Assembly (NCBI GenBank): GCA_037355855.1
Contig: CM074767.1
Location: 620,001-684,000, forward strand
DNA from: Pseudo-nitzschia pungens
Lineage: Eukaryota > Bacillariophyta > Bacillariophyceae > Bacillariales > Bacillariaceae
DNA: 64,000 bases
Direction of reading: 5' to 3'
Made by a program: the position numbers and the translations under genes. This document shows positions 43,821-57,683 of this stretch, piece by piece (the first letter of the stretch is position 1; each line of letters begins with the position of its first letter). The notes beneath the pieces were generated by a model. The model was not told the origin of the DNA. It saw only the letters and a list, made by a program, of their open reading frames with translations, and did no database searches.

Positions 43821-46800
43821 TCATCCCCGGAGAGGTGCAAGACCCGATCTTGGACGTCCAACCGGGCGTGTGATCGCCGCACATATGTCTTCGACCTTTT
43901 CAAAGGCTGCCTTGCAAGGGTAATTTGACTGCTTTGCGGTAGTACAAGACGGAGATTGCGTTTGCTTCCGGTTCTTCTTGGATTTATTCGCGGTGTTTGG
44001 ATGCTTCGACACCAAAGCCAAGCGTTCCATTTCCTGGCGATGAAGAGTGTCGTACAGAATTTTTCCAAACTTTTTGATGCTTTGCTTGAGTTCGATGCGT
44101 GCCTCGTCGGAGGAGATCCTAGATTCCTTCAGGAGCCAGAGAGTAGTTTCGGCAGATTGTAGCAACCCTCGCTGCAGGTGATTATGGGCTGCTCGGTGTT
44201 CTTCGAGCAGCTTTGAGTAAGCATCCACGTGGTTTCTGTTGTCAAGGGCTGATGGCACGGGGCCCCTGAGATTTCGGGAGTGAATCAGTTTCATGGATTG
44301 ATCCGTAACATTTTTCAGAAGTGCTCGGAGTTGTTTGTATTGTTCATTAATCTTCTCATTCAGCACCACCTCCCGAGAAAAACTGTGGGACGCTTGTTGC
44401 GGTTGTATAACGGCGGGTGTTCTGAGTTTTGATGCCGATTTGGGTTTAACAGGAGGTGTTTCAGGGACTGTTTGTTTTTGAGGCTGTTGTTGTTGATGCT
44501 GGTTCGGCACACTGACTGTTCTCTTGGATTTGGATGTCGTTTTCGGCATTGTTTTTTCTACGTCAGCGGGAACCTCGGATGTCACTACAACTACGGATTT
44601 CTTATCACTCACAGTTGCAATCATCTTGGACGTTGTAATCTCGGGGTCTTTCATGCAGTGAATAGCCAGGGATTCTCGTCTACCCGCCAACTTGGTTAAG
44701 AGGATTGCCGCCGAGAGATCTCCATCAGTGCGCTCAAACTTCGAAATAGCCTGCGCTTTGGGACCATCTTCCAATCCGGTTCGACTTCGTTTTCGCTCCG
44801 AGGCGTTACTGACTGTCGACGACGATTTATCAAGCAGGATTTCGGTCGTCGGAACGACATCTTCTGATGTGGCTTCTTCAACGCGAAGGGGCCTCTTGGG
44901 TTTGACTGGAGCATTCGTTGTAGAAGTTTTCTTTCTTTTCTTTGAGTTCGGCTTCGGAGAACTAAAAGGTATGCTGTCTACTTCACTCCGTTGAAACAAA
45001 CAAACTGGAGACTTCTTGGTACGTGGGGTTGCAGAATCTACGGGTACAGGTGCATCTTTTTCGGCAGCCTTAGATTTCGTGTTTGGTTCAGCCTTGCGTT
45101 TCTTTGTTGCTTCTTGTGGCTTCGTTTCCGGATCAGGTTGAAGGTTGATTCGTTTGGGTTGGAGAAAATGAGAAATCTTTTGCATTTTCCCTTTCGAATC
45201 AGGAGATTCTTCTTGGTCACTCGTTGACGTCCTATTTGAGTGCATTGGTGTTTCCAAATCGGCGCTCGGTGACACGTGACTCAACCTAGACGTAGACTCG
45301 GGACGGGTGTTTTGGGGGGAAACCTGATTTGGGTAACTCATCGCAGACTGCTCACTGTTCTTGCCGGGGTTGCTTCGGTAAGTGGACAGGGTGTGAGCAG
45401 ATACATCATCATTCAAGTCATCTTCATCAGCCGCAACTGGAGAGTCGTCCAAGCTGCCTGTGTGAATTGGCGACGGCGTCTTCGGTATCGCAACAAGTTG
45501 GCGATCCTGCAGCTGCAGCTGTTGCTGCTGTAGGTCTCCTAGTTGCCCACGCGCTTTGTCTTTTTCCTGAAGCTTCGAACGCTTCAGTTGATCCTGCCGT
45601 TCATTTTCTTCTTGCTGCAGTTTCAATTTCTTAAGTTCTTCCTCCTCTCGTTCCCTTTCTCGTTGCTGCAGGTTCAAAAGTTTCAAATACTCTTTCTTTC
45701 GCTCCGCTTGTTCCCTTCGTATCTTTTCTTGTTGCTGCAATTTCAGCCGTTCACTCTCTTTCTGTTGCTCCAACTGTTTCTGTCGTTCTTTTTCTTGCAG
45801 CTCCAATTTCAAAAGATTCAGTCGTTCCTTTTCCTTTTGTTGCTCCAACTTCCGTTCTCTTTCCAACTGTATCAGTCGTTCCTTTTCTTGCTGCTTCAAT
45901 TTCAAAAGAATCAGTCGCTCTTTTTCCTTTTGTTGCTCCAACTTCCGTTCTCGTTCCAACTGTTCCTGTCGCTCCTTTTCTTGTTGTTGCAATTTTAAAA
46001 GTTTCAGACGTTCCTTTTGTGCTTGCTGCTCCAACTGTTCCTGTCGTTCCCTTTCTTGTTGCTGGCGGTCCAGAAGTTTTAGCCGCTCTTTTTCCTTTTG
46101 TTGTTCCATCTTTCGTTTATGTTCCATGTATTCCTGTCGTTTCTTTTCTTTTTGCCGTTCCAATTCTTTCTCTCGTTCCTCCCGTTCGTGCTGCTGTTGC
46201 CGGAGAAGTTTTCGCTGTTGTTCTTGTTTCTTCTTCTTCTTTTGCTCGGAAATTTCGCTTCCCCGGGGTTTCTTCAAACCACCCAGGGCCCGAATGACGA
46301 GCTGCCCCTTGTTGGTGTTGGGATTGTACAAACTCGAGGCGGCAATGACCACACCCGAGATGTTGGCCAGACAAATGCAACGTCTCCAAAATTCGGCCGG
46401 AAGGGCGGGAATTCCCGTGCTTTCCGGGGTGGCCATGGCCAGTTTTGGAATGCTGTCACCACTGCTGCTGCTCCCGGCGCTGTAACCCACCAGCGAACCG
46501 TCGTCCAATTCCAGCAGCGCGTGGCTCGAGTCTCGTTGCGAGGTAGCGACGTTGACGACCGCCTTCATTTCTCCCCGGCGCTGTCGCCGCGAGGCATAGG
46601 CACCGGTCGCGGAAGAGTCGTGGCTGCCGCCGCCGCTGGGCAGAGCCAGCTCGGTGTGATTGTAGGGATCTTTCGGTCGGTCCAAACTGACAATGCTCAT
46701 TTCGTTGTACATGTTTCCGCCTCCGCAGACGCCAATGCCTCCGGCGATATCCAGGGCCTGCTGCGAATTTTCCACGTCCTGGTAGGGAGGTCTCTTGGGT

Positions 46801-48301
46801 CGGCTTGGACCGGACGAGGAGTCCGAATCTTCGTCCGATTCGCAGGTCGAAGCAACATCGGCCTCCGCGGTCTCCTCGAAGCTCAGGTCCCACAAGCGGA
46901 GTTTTTGTGCATCACTCTTCGAGACGGCCAAGAGTTTCTGTTGGGGATTGCGGTAGAAACCCAAGAGAACGATAGTGTTGCCATTCGTAGAGGTATCGTA
47001 GAGCTGTTCCCAGACACCGTTGTCCTCTTCGTCTTCGGGTGGATCACAAATGCTCTGTTGGCGATTTCGACGAAAAAGACTCGGATCGTTGCCATCATCG
47101 CCGACTCTGCCGATGCAGTTGTTATCGGGATGGGTGGGAGGGACAAACTTCCAGATGTGAATGTTCTTGATGCCCTTTCCGGTCAGCAGCAAATACGGAG
47201 TGGGAGACGACGGCGACGATCTCGGGGAATCGCCGCGGACCTGCAGTGTGCAACACGCTCCGAATCCCTTGAGCTTGGCATCCGAGTGACAGTAGACCTT
47301 GAGGTAGTCGAGGATGTTTCGCTTCACGGGGGGCACGTCCATTCCCTGCAGCAAACGCTCCTTGTGCTTTTGCGCGTGGACGGCCCGTTCCAAATCTCCC
47401 ACAAAGACGGCGTGAAGCTCCATGGCGCCCCGCGACACGCCCATAAAGACGTATTGGGCATCATCGCTGATGTCCACCGTGGTTATGAGATCGGTGTGGA
47501 CGCCTCGGGCGTGGATCTGAGAGGCCACGGCTCCGTATCCCTGGGTGAGCTTGGAGTTGACCAAGAGGCCGGTTTTTTGGCGCGAGGCCACCACGTCGTC
47601 GTCTTCTATTCCAAAGGTTCCCGAGAGGTCCCACACCCTCAGGGTCCCGTCGCTGAATCCACCCCACAAAAAATTTCCCGAAGGAGATACCTTGAGGGAT
47701 GTGCCTGTCGCAGTGAGGTACGGCAGGTATCCGAATGGTTGTGAAGAGCACGAGACGACAGATCGAACGAAAGCGTGTTGCGACGGGTACGTGTAGATTG
47801 GTTCGTCGAACGGGAATGAATTGTGAGACGTGATTTTGTTTCTTTCGAACGAAAGAGTGGTGTGTTACAGTCGAAAGTCATCCAAATGCCCATGCCAATG
47901 GTAAGAAGAGCTCGTCGCAAGGCATCGGTTCAAACCAAACGCTTTCCATGGAACAGCGGAAAAGTTCTCCCCGGGTGTCTCGCAGCTCTCCGACAAAACA
48001 ACCCGCGCTCTCAAAGAAGTTCCAACGGTGTGGTCTGGCGCATCCGATCCAAACCGTCGCAACGAGAAACGAAAGTGGTCGACTTACACTCGACGTTGAT
48101 CTTGAAATTCAGCGTCTGCTGTTTCAGTGCCTTCCGAACGCTCTTGTAGAGACCGGGATTGGCAGCGATCGCGCTTTCGATCGAATCGCCGCTCCCGGAG
48201 GTGCCCGTGCCCATGCCCGTGCCCATGCCCTTCCGCAGCGAGATCTGGATCCGGGGAGCCCCGCCAATGGTGCTGTCGCTGCTCGACGGCGAGTCGGACA
48301 T
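43821..48301 (-). CDS. WD-repeat-like protein with long charged helix and C-terminal AT-hook
   Basis: Exon 1 is 48301-48090 and exon 2 is 47841-43821, giving about 1410 residues. The splice joins INVE to NKITSHNSFPFDEPIYTYP in phase. The N-terminal ~450 residues contain beta-propeller-like strings: GNFLWGGFSDGTLRVWDL, TTVDISDDAQYVFMG, LLLTGKGIKNIHIWK, and KLLAVSKSDAQKLRLWDL. From about residue 520 to 760 comes a very long Gln/Glu/Lys/Arg repeat (EQQKEKERLKLLKLQQQEKE type), a single alpha helix or coiled coil. A Ser/Pro/Lys-rich disordered region with many basic patches follows. The last ~200 residues hold helices and end TRPVGRPRSGLAP, an AT-hook core (GRP flanked by basic residues). A nuclear chromatin-associated scaffold is inferred. 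The frame is clean over 4 kb. Confidence 0.75.
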
Positions 48302-49332
48302 TCTGGTGGCGTGATGCCGATGCCGGAAACGGACGCGGTGCGGCGTTGCTTTTTTCGCTTCGTATCAACAATGGATCCTCTTCACGGTGGACTCGTTTCC
48401 ACGAGTGGTGCCACGGGCAGTTCCCAACAATGGTGAGCGGAGTTCCGGCCGATGATCGAGCTCGTCGTTCTTCCGGACGTGAACCAAACGACCCTGGTTG
48501 TGGTAGTAGCAGTGACGACGACGACGAGATGCTTTGCCGATGTTAGTGGTGTGCCCAGAGATCTGTCCAACCAACACGGATTGGGCTCTCCGATGAATTA
48601 TTGTTGCTGTGCGGCTATCGTTGTGACAATCTGAATTCATATGCACTCACTTCCCATCCTCTATCCTCCCGTTTTCAAAATTGGCGCGAAATTTGGAACT
48701 TCAGTGCGTACAAGCAGTACCGTACACTCGTTGGTGGAGACTACCGTGCAAACCTTACCTGTAACAGTTCGGTACGGTACGTGATGTTTAAGACAGAAAA
48801 AATGGTGCTTTCCGTAAATCTGGGTACGAAACTACACGGTAAACTTCGTAGTGAGTGGTAAAGTGAAATTTATGGCGCGAATTTATGTGCGGATTTCTGA
48901 GTCGAATTGTACATACCGTACGGGTAAGCCTTATCGGCCGTTAATACCTGACAATAATCTTACCGGTAAAAGTAGGAAACCATTATTCATACCGGTAATT
49001 ACCGGGGTACAAGAGTAGGAATGACAAGGTAAGGTTAACCTTACCGGTAGGTAGAGCCTAAGGCTTATTCCATAAACCCTTTCGAACTACGAAGTAATCT
49101 TACGAAGTATCTTGTACGAGTACTTACCGGTACAGTATGTAATTACCAGGTACCGCATCCACCATTACGAGCACGTACGACGCAAGAGCAGACTGGGAAC
49201 TTAGTCGAACGAATCAAAAAAGGTACATTACTGCACTAGTGATTCCCGAAAGCACATTTTGGGAGGACACACGAAGACTCAAATTAACCTTCCGGTACCA
49301 CAGAGTTGTAATCTTACGGTATTTACGAAAGT
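48302..49332. other. intergenic, densest GTAC / GTAAGGTTACC region
   Basis: Promoter side of the WD-like gene. From 48720 to 49330 it is crowded with TACCGGTAA, GTAAGGTTAACC and GTACGAGTAC strings. The left target-site copy AAAGT of the retroelement is at 49328-49332. Confidence 0.55.
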
Positions 49333-50249
49333 ATGAAGATATTCAAGGTGGTGCTATGATCTGTGCTAAGGCTCCTGTGTAGGAGAGTGTACTGGGGCTA
49401 CAGGCAGCAGCCCCCAGTAACTGACTAACAGGTGCTGAGCTGAGTGCTAGGGCTGTGTGCTAATTGGTAGCATACAGGCTTAGCAACAGGCTTAGCAACA
49501 GGCTTAGCAACAGGCTTAGCAACAGACCTATCCTGATTTAGTATGCTTGCTAGCAGAGTTTACTAGGGTCGTCGCGTACGATTTGTACCAATCGTACGTA
49601 CCCCGAGTAAAGCACCTTTTTATGGTGTAGCTAAATGCTACAGGGTTAGGGTTGCTAAGGCTACGAGATACTGGAAGATGCTAACCTACCATGATAACAA
49701 TGCTAAGATACGATGCTACCGCCGGGGCCAGGTCATTGGTGTATAATATGTACCATGACTGGATGCCCGGCCCAAACAGTTACCCAACGCGCTAGCATAA
49801 GTGAGCTAGCATACGATTGGATCGCTAATAATTAAGCGAAGCTTAATTAAGCGGAGCTACGCTACGCTACTCCGATACGCTACCCGTAGAATACAGTACC
49901 AGAGCTACAGAGCTCTGTTATTATACGAGTTATCGGAGCGCTGTCACGATACGATACAGAGCTGAGCGCTTTGGCTCAGCTCCCCTTTATTCACTCTTTT
50001 CTTTATGCTCTAAAATAAACACGCCTATCATGCCCTCCTATCGATCGATTCCGATGTACCTCTAGGGAAGTGCCTTGTATTGCTTGAGCGTATGCAATAG
50101 ACCTTGAACAGTCCACTGTAGACTCACGATTTGCCAGGACTTTACGTCCTATTATTGTTAAGGCTTTCCCCTATTTTTTCCAGTACGCAGTACAAGATGT
50201 TTATCTACGATTAGACCCCGAAGACCGCTGACGAGCGGATATCAACGCA
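49333..50249 (+). repeat. left LTR
   Basis: 917 bp, ATGAAG...AACGCA. Contains four copies of AGGCTTAGCAAC (from about 49475), a TATAATATG box at 49742, palindromic AATTAAGCGAAGCTTAATT near 49830 and an AATAAA signal at 50014. Confidence 0.92.
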
Positions 50250-51123
50250 GTTTATCAGACCCACCGCTCGACCCACTACGAACCGGGACGCCGGCTAGAG
50301 CGTGTGATGAAACCCAGCTGGCTGATCACCACTGGCATCCATGCCTACACTTGGATGTAAAACCTCAGCTGAAACTGGACCAGCAGCTGACATCGTGAGA
50401 TCCCTGATGTTAATGGGGAGCCCTTCCCCAGACCCGCGAACCGACCGGAGTCCGCACATCCACCTCTGCGGATCTATTGGTATTCATATTCAGTAGCTGA
50501 GCGTCATGGTGGCTCCATGGAGGCTCAGTCCGGAGGGGAAGGAGCATGATGGACGTGGAGAAAGCAGCGTCCATGATTCCCTGTTATTTCTTTACAGGAT
50601 TCAAGGGGGACGCTTGCTTACTACGGATGGAACCACACTGGAAAAAGAATTTTCGTGGAAGACAGACCACCACGTACTTTCCAGTGAAGACAGTGTCCAG
50701 CAGACCAAGGACATGACGTCAGGCCCATCCGAAACAATGAGGCGCAGACAACCTCGAACCTGCTATACCATCGATTTTGATTTTTAGCCAAGGGAATTTG
50801 GAATCAGACAAGCCAAGAACCCTGAGATCTGTCATATCTCAGAATCAAATCGATTGGTCCAGAGCAGAAAGACCGAATAGAATTCTTCTCTTTTGGTCGT
50901 AACCAACCATCGAATCGGAACCATCGATGTGGATACCTTTCTTCGAAGACGTCGGCACGAAACTGTTGACACCAATGCTGACGTGATACCTTTTCTTGAT
51001 ACCTTTTCTTTTGGTCGACATCGATACAGACCTTCGATCGACGACTTGGATGGAGACAGTCCCCACCACAAAAGAATTTGGTTTAGAAACTGAAGCAAAT
51101 TAGGTAATCAAAGCAAGACAACC

Positions 51124-52257
51124 ATGGCCAAGCAAACTAGAAGCCAAGCCGCCGCCGCTGCAGCCGCCGCCGGAGACGGCGCCCCTGGAGATGGTGGTGG
51201 AGCTGTCCCCGGAGCCGGAGCCGGAGTCGGCGCTCCCCCACCTGGAGATGTCCCTGGAGGCGGCGCTGTCCCTGGAGGCGGCGCTGTCCCTGGAGGCGCT
51301 GTCCTTGGAATCGCCGATGGAGCCGGTGTTCCCCCTGTCGGAGCACCTGGGGTCCCCCTTGTCGGAGCGCCTGGAGTCCCTCCTGTTGCTCCTGCTGTCC
51401 CTGCTGCGATTGGAGTCTCCAGGATCCAGCAAGAACCAAACCTTGAAATCCAACCTCGACCTGAGATGATCCTGATTGCTGTTGCTGAGGAACTAAGAAC
51501 AATGCGCAACGAGAATACAGCCCGGATGGCTGTTGACCCAATCCCCAAATGGGCGATGTCCTCCGAGAAATATGCCAAGAAAGCCATCGACGCGGTGGAA
51601 AAGGAGCTTGGCACCGAGCAATACGGTTACAAGTATCTTCCGAACAAGGTGTCAACCCCGTTGACATCAGATTATCGACCTGAAGTTGATGTAACCGCCG
51701 AACTGGATCCAAGCAAGCAGAACTACTACCAAGGACTGATTGGCGTCTTGAGATGGTTGTGTGAACTTGGAAGACTGGATTTGGTCATGCCTGTATCTCT
51801 CATGTCTAGATACCTAGCGCAAGCAAGAACGGGGCATTTGAATCAAGTATTGCACATGTTCGCTTATCTCAAGGCGCATGCACGATCCAAGCTAGTATTC
51901 GACGAGACACGCCCTGAAGTGGATGAGACTGAAGTGGATGAGACCAGATTCCCTGATTGCGACTGGAGTGAATTATACCCAGACGCCAAGGAGGTGTTGC
52001 CGCCAGATGCCCCTGAAGCGCTTGGGAATGCTGTAAATATGAGTTGTTTTGTTGACGCCGATCATGCTGGATGCAAGGCAACAAGAAGACCCCATACAAG
52101 AATCAGGGCCCCTATCCCGTGGTTCAGCAAACGCCAGACCACTGTCGAGACCTCAACCTTTGGATCTGAGATTGAGCAGGAGCAGGGGCACAAGCGGCGG
52201 CATCAGCAGCGGCAGCCGCATCAGCGGACCTGTATGTCTTATAGACAGCGAACCTGA
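51124..52257 (+). pseudogene. gag N-terminus fused to copia RT end and RNase H start
   Basis: 377 codons. MAKQTRSQ, then a Gly/Pro/Ala-rich part as in CoDi gag. Near residue 140 the sequence changes abruptly to RT C-terminal/RNase H sequence: KYLPNKVSTPLTSDYRPEVD, YYQGLIGVLRWLCELGRLDL, LMSRYLAQARTGHLNQ and MSCFVDADHAGCKATRR. It then degrades, and the stop follows soon after STFGSE. The capsid body, protease, integrase and RT core expected between the two parts are absent here. Confidence 0.75.
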
Positions 52258-53599
52258 GTGTCTATGACGTTTGACGGCCGAAGGGCCTGTATGTTTGCAG
52301 GTATTTGCAAAAAGAAGCCCTGAAACCACCAGTATCCTCAACAAGAAGCCCATCTTTGCTCGTGACAGAAGAAAAGGTGTCATCGGTAGTGCCCGACGAC
52401 TGGTCTACGAGAAAGATTACTGCCGTCCCTGCCAGAGCGCCTGGAGTTCCTCCTGTTGCTCCTGCGCGCTCGATGGATTGATGTATTCCGAGGAATCGAT
52501 ACCAACGAATTGACGTAGCAACCGAATCGATCGCAGCAGACGCTAGATACTAGACGCGATTTGCAGCGGATACTAGACGCAGCGTTGACCAATTGATTCT
52601 CTCCCCCCTGAAGAACAACGGGGACGATGCTCATGTATGCCCTTGCAGCAAAAGAGCAGCTGCAGCGAACGCAGTAGCAGCAGCAGCAGCAAGAGGACAA
52701 CATCGATGCCCTGACAGGAGAGAAGCCTATAGCAGCAGCTAAAAGGATTGGTAGGAGCAGAGGAACAAGCGCAGCATGGACCCGCAGCGCATTGTTAGTA
52801 GACAGGGCGCATTGAACTGAAGGCGATCTAACGTAAGGAGCGATGTGACGTCACAGCGCTCGTGACTTACAAGAATAGAGGATACAGAGTGGTAAATATG
52901 AGGATGACTGATACAAGATATGAGCAAGGGCAGCATGCTATGAGCGACAGCAATGACGCTCGTTGATAGACCTGCTACGATGTACTCTGTTAGGAGTGTA
53001 GCGCGGTCGATCCATTTCAGCACTGGTGTATAGGAATGTACCAGCACGATCTGCAACGCCTGCAGAAAGCACAGACGCCCCACGAAGCACGAGATGGAAA
53101 CCTGTGACCACGTAATTGCTACCAGGAATTCCAGCAAGCAGAATCAGAAATTGACCAATCACATTCCTATTCCCCCGACTTGACCAAGTTTGTTCCTGCC
53201 GTACAGTAGCAGCAGCAACAACAGACCAAGGTTAATACCCCGACAGGCAACATGTCTACAGCAGGAATCGGAACTACACCGATTGAGACCTATCAAGCAT
53301 ATTCCTATTGGAACCTGTGTTACCGCCTACACAGCGCCCGACGGGAAAGTTTGGTTAGTTTATTTCCACGAAGCACTGTATTTTGGCGACAAGCTGTCCC
53401 ACAGCTTGATTTGCACGAATCAGATACGGGACTGCCATCCCGATCGTGCTAATGGGACCCCCAACAGTACGACCAAGCATGAGATGGCCACATGCGATCA
53501 TGTCGTTGCTACACGAGATGTACACGAGATGTCCCTTGGGACCCGACGAGCAAGAAGTTCGAGCGAGCTGAAGAAGCCATCGACGGCTTTCATCCATTG

Positions 53600-54960
53600 A
53601 ACCCTACAGTGTCTGCCCTTCGCGCGGAGCCGCACATCGCGTCCGCGCCGACCAAGAAGCAGTCCAAGGAGTCCAACAAGCGCAAGTTGGAGCCCGTCGA
53701 AACACGGTCTAATTTCAGTCCCCATTTGTACGACGACCCTCTTCGGAGCGACGAGCTGATCCTGCCACAGCATGATTGCTATGAGAAGTACAAGCTGCGG
53801 AGTCTCCAGCAACTCTGCACACGCCGTGACCTGACCCCATGTGCGATTGCATCCGACTCTCGTCTGGATGCACGACTATCTTCTCTCTTTTCGGGCGATT
53901 CATTGAAGACTTGCGGGGACGATGATGTAGACGAGGATGCAACAGTACCAAGTCTTACAATCAACGCCATGCATACCCCGTTGTACGAGCGCGCCTACAC
54001 CGATGGACGCGAGCGCTTCGAATTGGATCCCCGTCACAGTTCTCCCGTCTGCTTGTCTGCCGTTTACAAGCATGTTCGATGGGACGACGATGCAGTCAAA
54101 CCAGTCGATCCCGAGCTCAACACCATCTCCAGACGAGCCAAGTTGGGCCCGACGATCGACACCGAACGCTACTGTAAGATCGACTCCGACCGTCTGTCCA
54201 AGATTTGGGATGTATCCCCCAGAAAGGCTTCCGCAACCCAATGCATCCCCTTGTCCGCCGATCGCCAACGCAGAGCTTCAGAAACAAGCGGCTGGCAAAT
54301 GGTATACCGACACCTGGATGGCAAAGGTCCCGAGCATCATGCGACAAGATTCAGCCGCCCAAGTTTTCAGTAATGGTAAGGGCTACGATGAGTTCATACC
54401 TATACAGGGCAAGAAGCAAGCGTATGAGGGACTGAAGATTTTCATCCACGATGTTGGGATCCCCGAGCATTTGATATCCGATGGCGCTCGAGAGCAAGGC
54501 GCTCCTGGAACTTACAAGACTCCATGGAATAAGGTTGTCAGCAAAACCATATCCACCAGACCTTTATCCAGCCAAGATGTCCCTTCCAGAATCGCGCGGA
54601 GCTCAGCATCGGCCACATCAGCAGAAGCATCCGCAAGAAGACGGCTCGGAAGCGATCCCCCAAGCGCCTGTGGGCTTTCTGCGGAGAGCTCGTTGCTGCA
54701 ATCCGCCAACGCACGGCTAACCCTACGACGATGGGCCGAACGCCGTTCGAAATTGTACATGGGTACATGCCTGATATATCTCTGTACCAAGCCCATGAAT
54801 GGTATGATTTCGTCTATTGGGTTGACCTCTCTGATGGGACCGAGAAGCTGGGACGTTGGCTTGGCCCGTGCGGTGATAGATTCGGAGGCGTAGACTGCCA
54901 CTGGATTTTGAACGAGACGGCCATGCCGGTAAGCACTAACACAGTCCGCGCTGTCACTGA
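53600..54960 (+). pseudogene. copia integrase remains, frame broken
   Basis: The frame from 53492 gives the zone before the integrase core. From about 54290 another frame gives WYTDTWMAKVPSIMRQDSAA then KKQAYEGLKIFIHDVGIPEH and LISDGAREQG, the catalytic core. A third frame gives GRTPFEIVHGYMPD and KLGRWLGPCGDRFGG, the C-terminal part. At least two frame changes separate them. A protease-like stretch (VWLVYFHEALYFGDKLSHSL) lies just upstream near 53350. Confidence 0.75.
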
Positions 54961-55055
54961 AGAAGAATGGCGTACGATGTCAAGCGCTATATGGACTCAT
55001 TTGACCAAGCAGTGGAATCCAAGATCGGGGACAAGGTTGAGGATACTGACGTGAC

Positions 55056-55454
55056 GTGAAGTTCCAAGCCACCTACCCTGATCCCCCTGCGGAATTATTT
55101 GAAGAACACCAAGAAAGGTGGGAGCTCGCCGAGCCGGAAGCTTCCATTCCAGATATTGACGATCTCATACCTGATGAGGACGACTATGATGAGTATATTG
55201 GTAACAATGTGATGATCCAGAAGGGTCATGAGCGGCTGCGATGTGTTGTGAAGAGCCGCCCTGCTGATCTTAATGGCAATCCGATTGGCAAGAGGAATGA
55301 TAACACTATCCTTGATACCAGAATGTATGATCTGCAGTTTCCAGATGGCTCCGCCCAGCAGTACACCGCCAATATTGTTGCTGGGAGTATGTACAGCGCA
55401 ATCGACGACGACGGACGCGAGACCATTGCGGGATGCAACGGAACCGAATGCTGA
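55056..55454 (+). pseudogene. copia polyprotein region between integrase and RT
   Basis: 132 open codons containing NPIGKRNDNTILDTRMYDLQ then SMYSAIDDDGRE, a pattern of diatom copia elements downstream of integrase. The reverse transcriptase expected next is missing. Confidence 0.6.
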
Positions 55455-56577
55455 CAGTACTCTGCTTACAGTGACATGCAGTAGTCTCTGTTACAGGTGG
55501 AACGCCCGTACGTTGGAATGGCGAAGGAAGAGCAGCAACGTCGCAAAGCAGGAACGCTCATGCCGGAGCTGCAGCGATGTTACGACATGACGTCCTATTA
55601 CGAGCACAACAGTGTTGCACGGAACAGACGGTTGCAAACAGCATTGAAGTTAACACGAGACAGGCAGCTAGGCGAGCGCATGGTAAATGCTCGTACGGAA
55701 TGTACGCCCTAGCAGTGCCATCAGGTACTTCGGATGATGCTGATTGCTACGAACAATTGAATGTATTCAAGTACTCTGTGGATGACGCTGATTGCCACGA
55801 GTGACGCTAATTGCTATGATCGATTGAATATATCGATTGAATGTATCGATTGAATGTACCTATCGAAGCCTATTCAATTCAGTCCAGCAAAAGGATCGGA
55901 CTATTCAGCCCAGAGACGCATCGAAACTGCTAAGGCAAGGAATATATGGTAAAGAATCTAAATGTATTGCCTTGTAGCATGGTGTTGGATGCAACGATTA
56001 CTTAACAAGATGAATACAGAACTGCTGTTCCGGGGACAACCAAACGATTGGACCGGTTGACCTGTTACAGGAGCAGCGTTGTTTTTGAATATATGATCTA
56101 CGAATCAGGAGCCCTGCCGTTCAAAAGACAGTATGACAGGACGAGCAGCATGACTCGAATTGCCGCATGATTTGGATTGATGCCAAGAAGTGACAAGCGA
56201 TCCCATGCAGACTATTGGAATAGTTCCGTGATGGAGAGCTTGCTCATGACCGAATGAATGAGCGGGTTGCAGGAGCAGCGCGTTTTATTTCGGACCTACG
56301 ATAACGACTGAAGAGCAGCTTCCGGAATGAACGACCGAATGAATTAACGAGTTGCAGGAGCAGCGCGTTTCATTTTGATCTACAATAACATACTGTTCCG
56401 GGGACAGCTTGCTCACGATTATCATGATTGCGTCCGAAGCAGGATGATACGAGCTGTAAGAACGGCAGATGACGGACAGCTGAATCGACCTCTCAGCTGA
56501 GCCATGCAACCAATTCATAGGAGACCGAGTGGAACAGTGGCAGTTATACTGTTCCGGGGACAGCTTATTCACGAACC

Positions 56578-56922
56578 ATGTCCAAGAATTCACCACGACG
56601 AATGAGCTGTATGAAAACAGCAACCAGTTCGGGGACTGTTATGGTCCAGATGAACTGGGAGCTCCGGATGATGGGTGTGCCTATACAAGGATCTACCAAT
56701 GTATTATGTGACAACGAGTCTGTTGTTAAGAACACTACCAGGCCCGAGAGCCCTTGCAACAAGAAGCACAACAGCGTTGCATACCACAAGACAAGAGAGT
56801 CTATTGCTGCTGGCACAATCCGAATTGCAAAGGAGCTTGGCGAGACCAATGTTGCTGACTTATTCATCAAACTGTTGAATGGTCCAGCTTTGAAAGCCCA
56901 CTGCGCTCGATGCATATGGTAA
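56578..56922 (+). pseudogene. copia RNase H C-terminal fragment
   Basis: Contains ELRMMGVPIQGSTNVLCDNE, SVVKNTTRPESP, KKHNSVAYHKTRESIAAGTI and GETNVADLFIKLLNGP, the last part of copia RNase H. Its N-terminal half is 4.4 kb upstream. Confidence 0.8.
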
Positions 56923-57683
56923 TTGCTCCAGCTGCAATAATTGAGGTACTTTGATCTCTGGCAAGCAGTGTGGACGCAATCTGTTATTTCGACGTCCCGG
57001 GGACAATGGTCCCGGGGACCTTAATGGTCTAATGTTGAAGAGCCACTGCGAGCGCTGCATGTGGTAGCTATTAGCTGCATTATTTGGGATACCTTTGGTC
57101 CCTGACAAGCAGCTCGGACGCAACGATTTTCGGAAGCAGTCGATTTTGATTTTCGGAACCAGCCGATTTCGGATTTCGACTACGAGTTCTTCGATCGTTA
57201 CGACAGCAGATTACGAATTGTTCGAACGCAGTTGATTTCGATTACGGTTTTGATCGTAGCACTTTCGATTACGGATTTCAGTGAACTTCGATTTCGATCC
57301 GACCTGATCTTATGATGTTATATTTTTGGGAGTCTCCGGTACACCGGTTCCAGGGACTATAAACTTGAAAGACAATAGGCTGATTGATCTGTCCTTGTAT
57401 GTGTCAAGGAATCGGACCAAGGGCAAAACGTCCTATGGTCCAACCCCCTCTTTTTTTTTACTATGAATCAGCCGGGCCTCTGATAGAAGAAACTGCAATA
57501 TTTGATGCAGTTTGACCTCTGACCAGTTATATGGACACATCCCTGAATTCTGTTATGATCCATCCAAGTATCCTGGTACAACAAGCAAGAGTATTGGTGT
57601 TCCCCTGGAAGTATCTGTTTCCGGGGACTGGTATAGTTGCTCAGTTGCTCATTACAGGACTACTGGCATGAATCACGGGGACT

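Noticed and set aside
46098..47744. 548-codon plus-strand frame opposite the WD-like gene
   Set aside because: Antisense shadow of the charged-repeat region (Leu/Phe runs opposite Lys/Glu codons); no domain seen.
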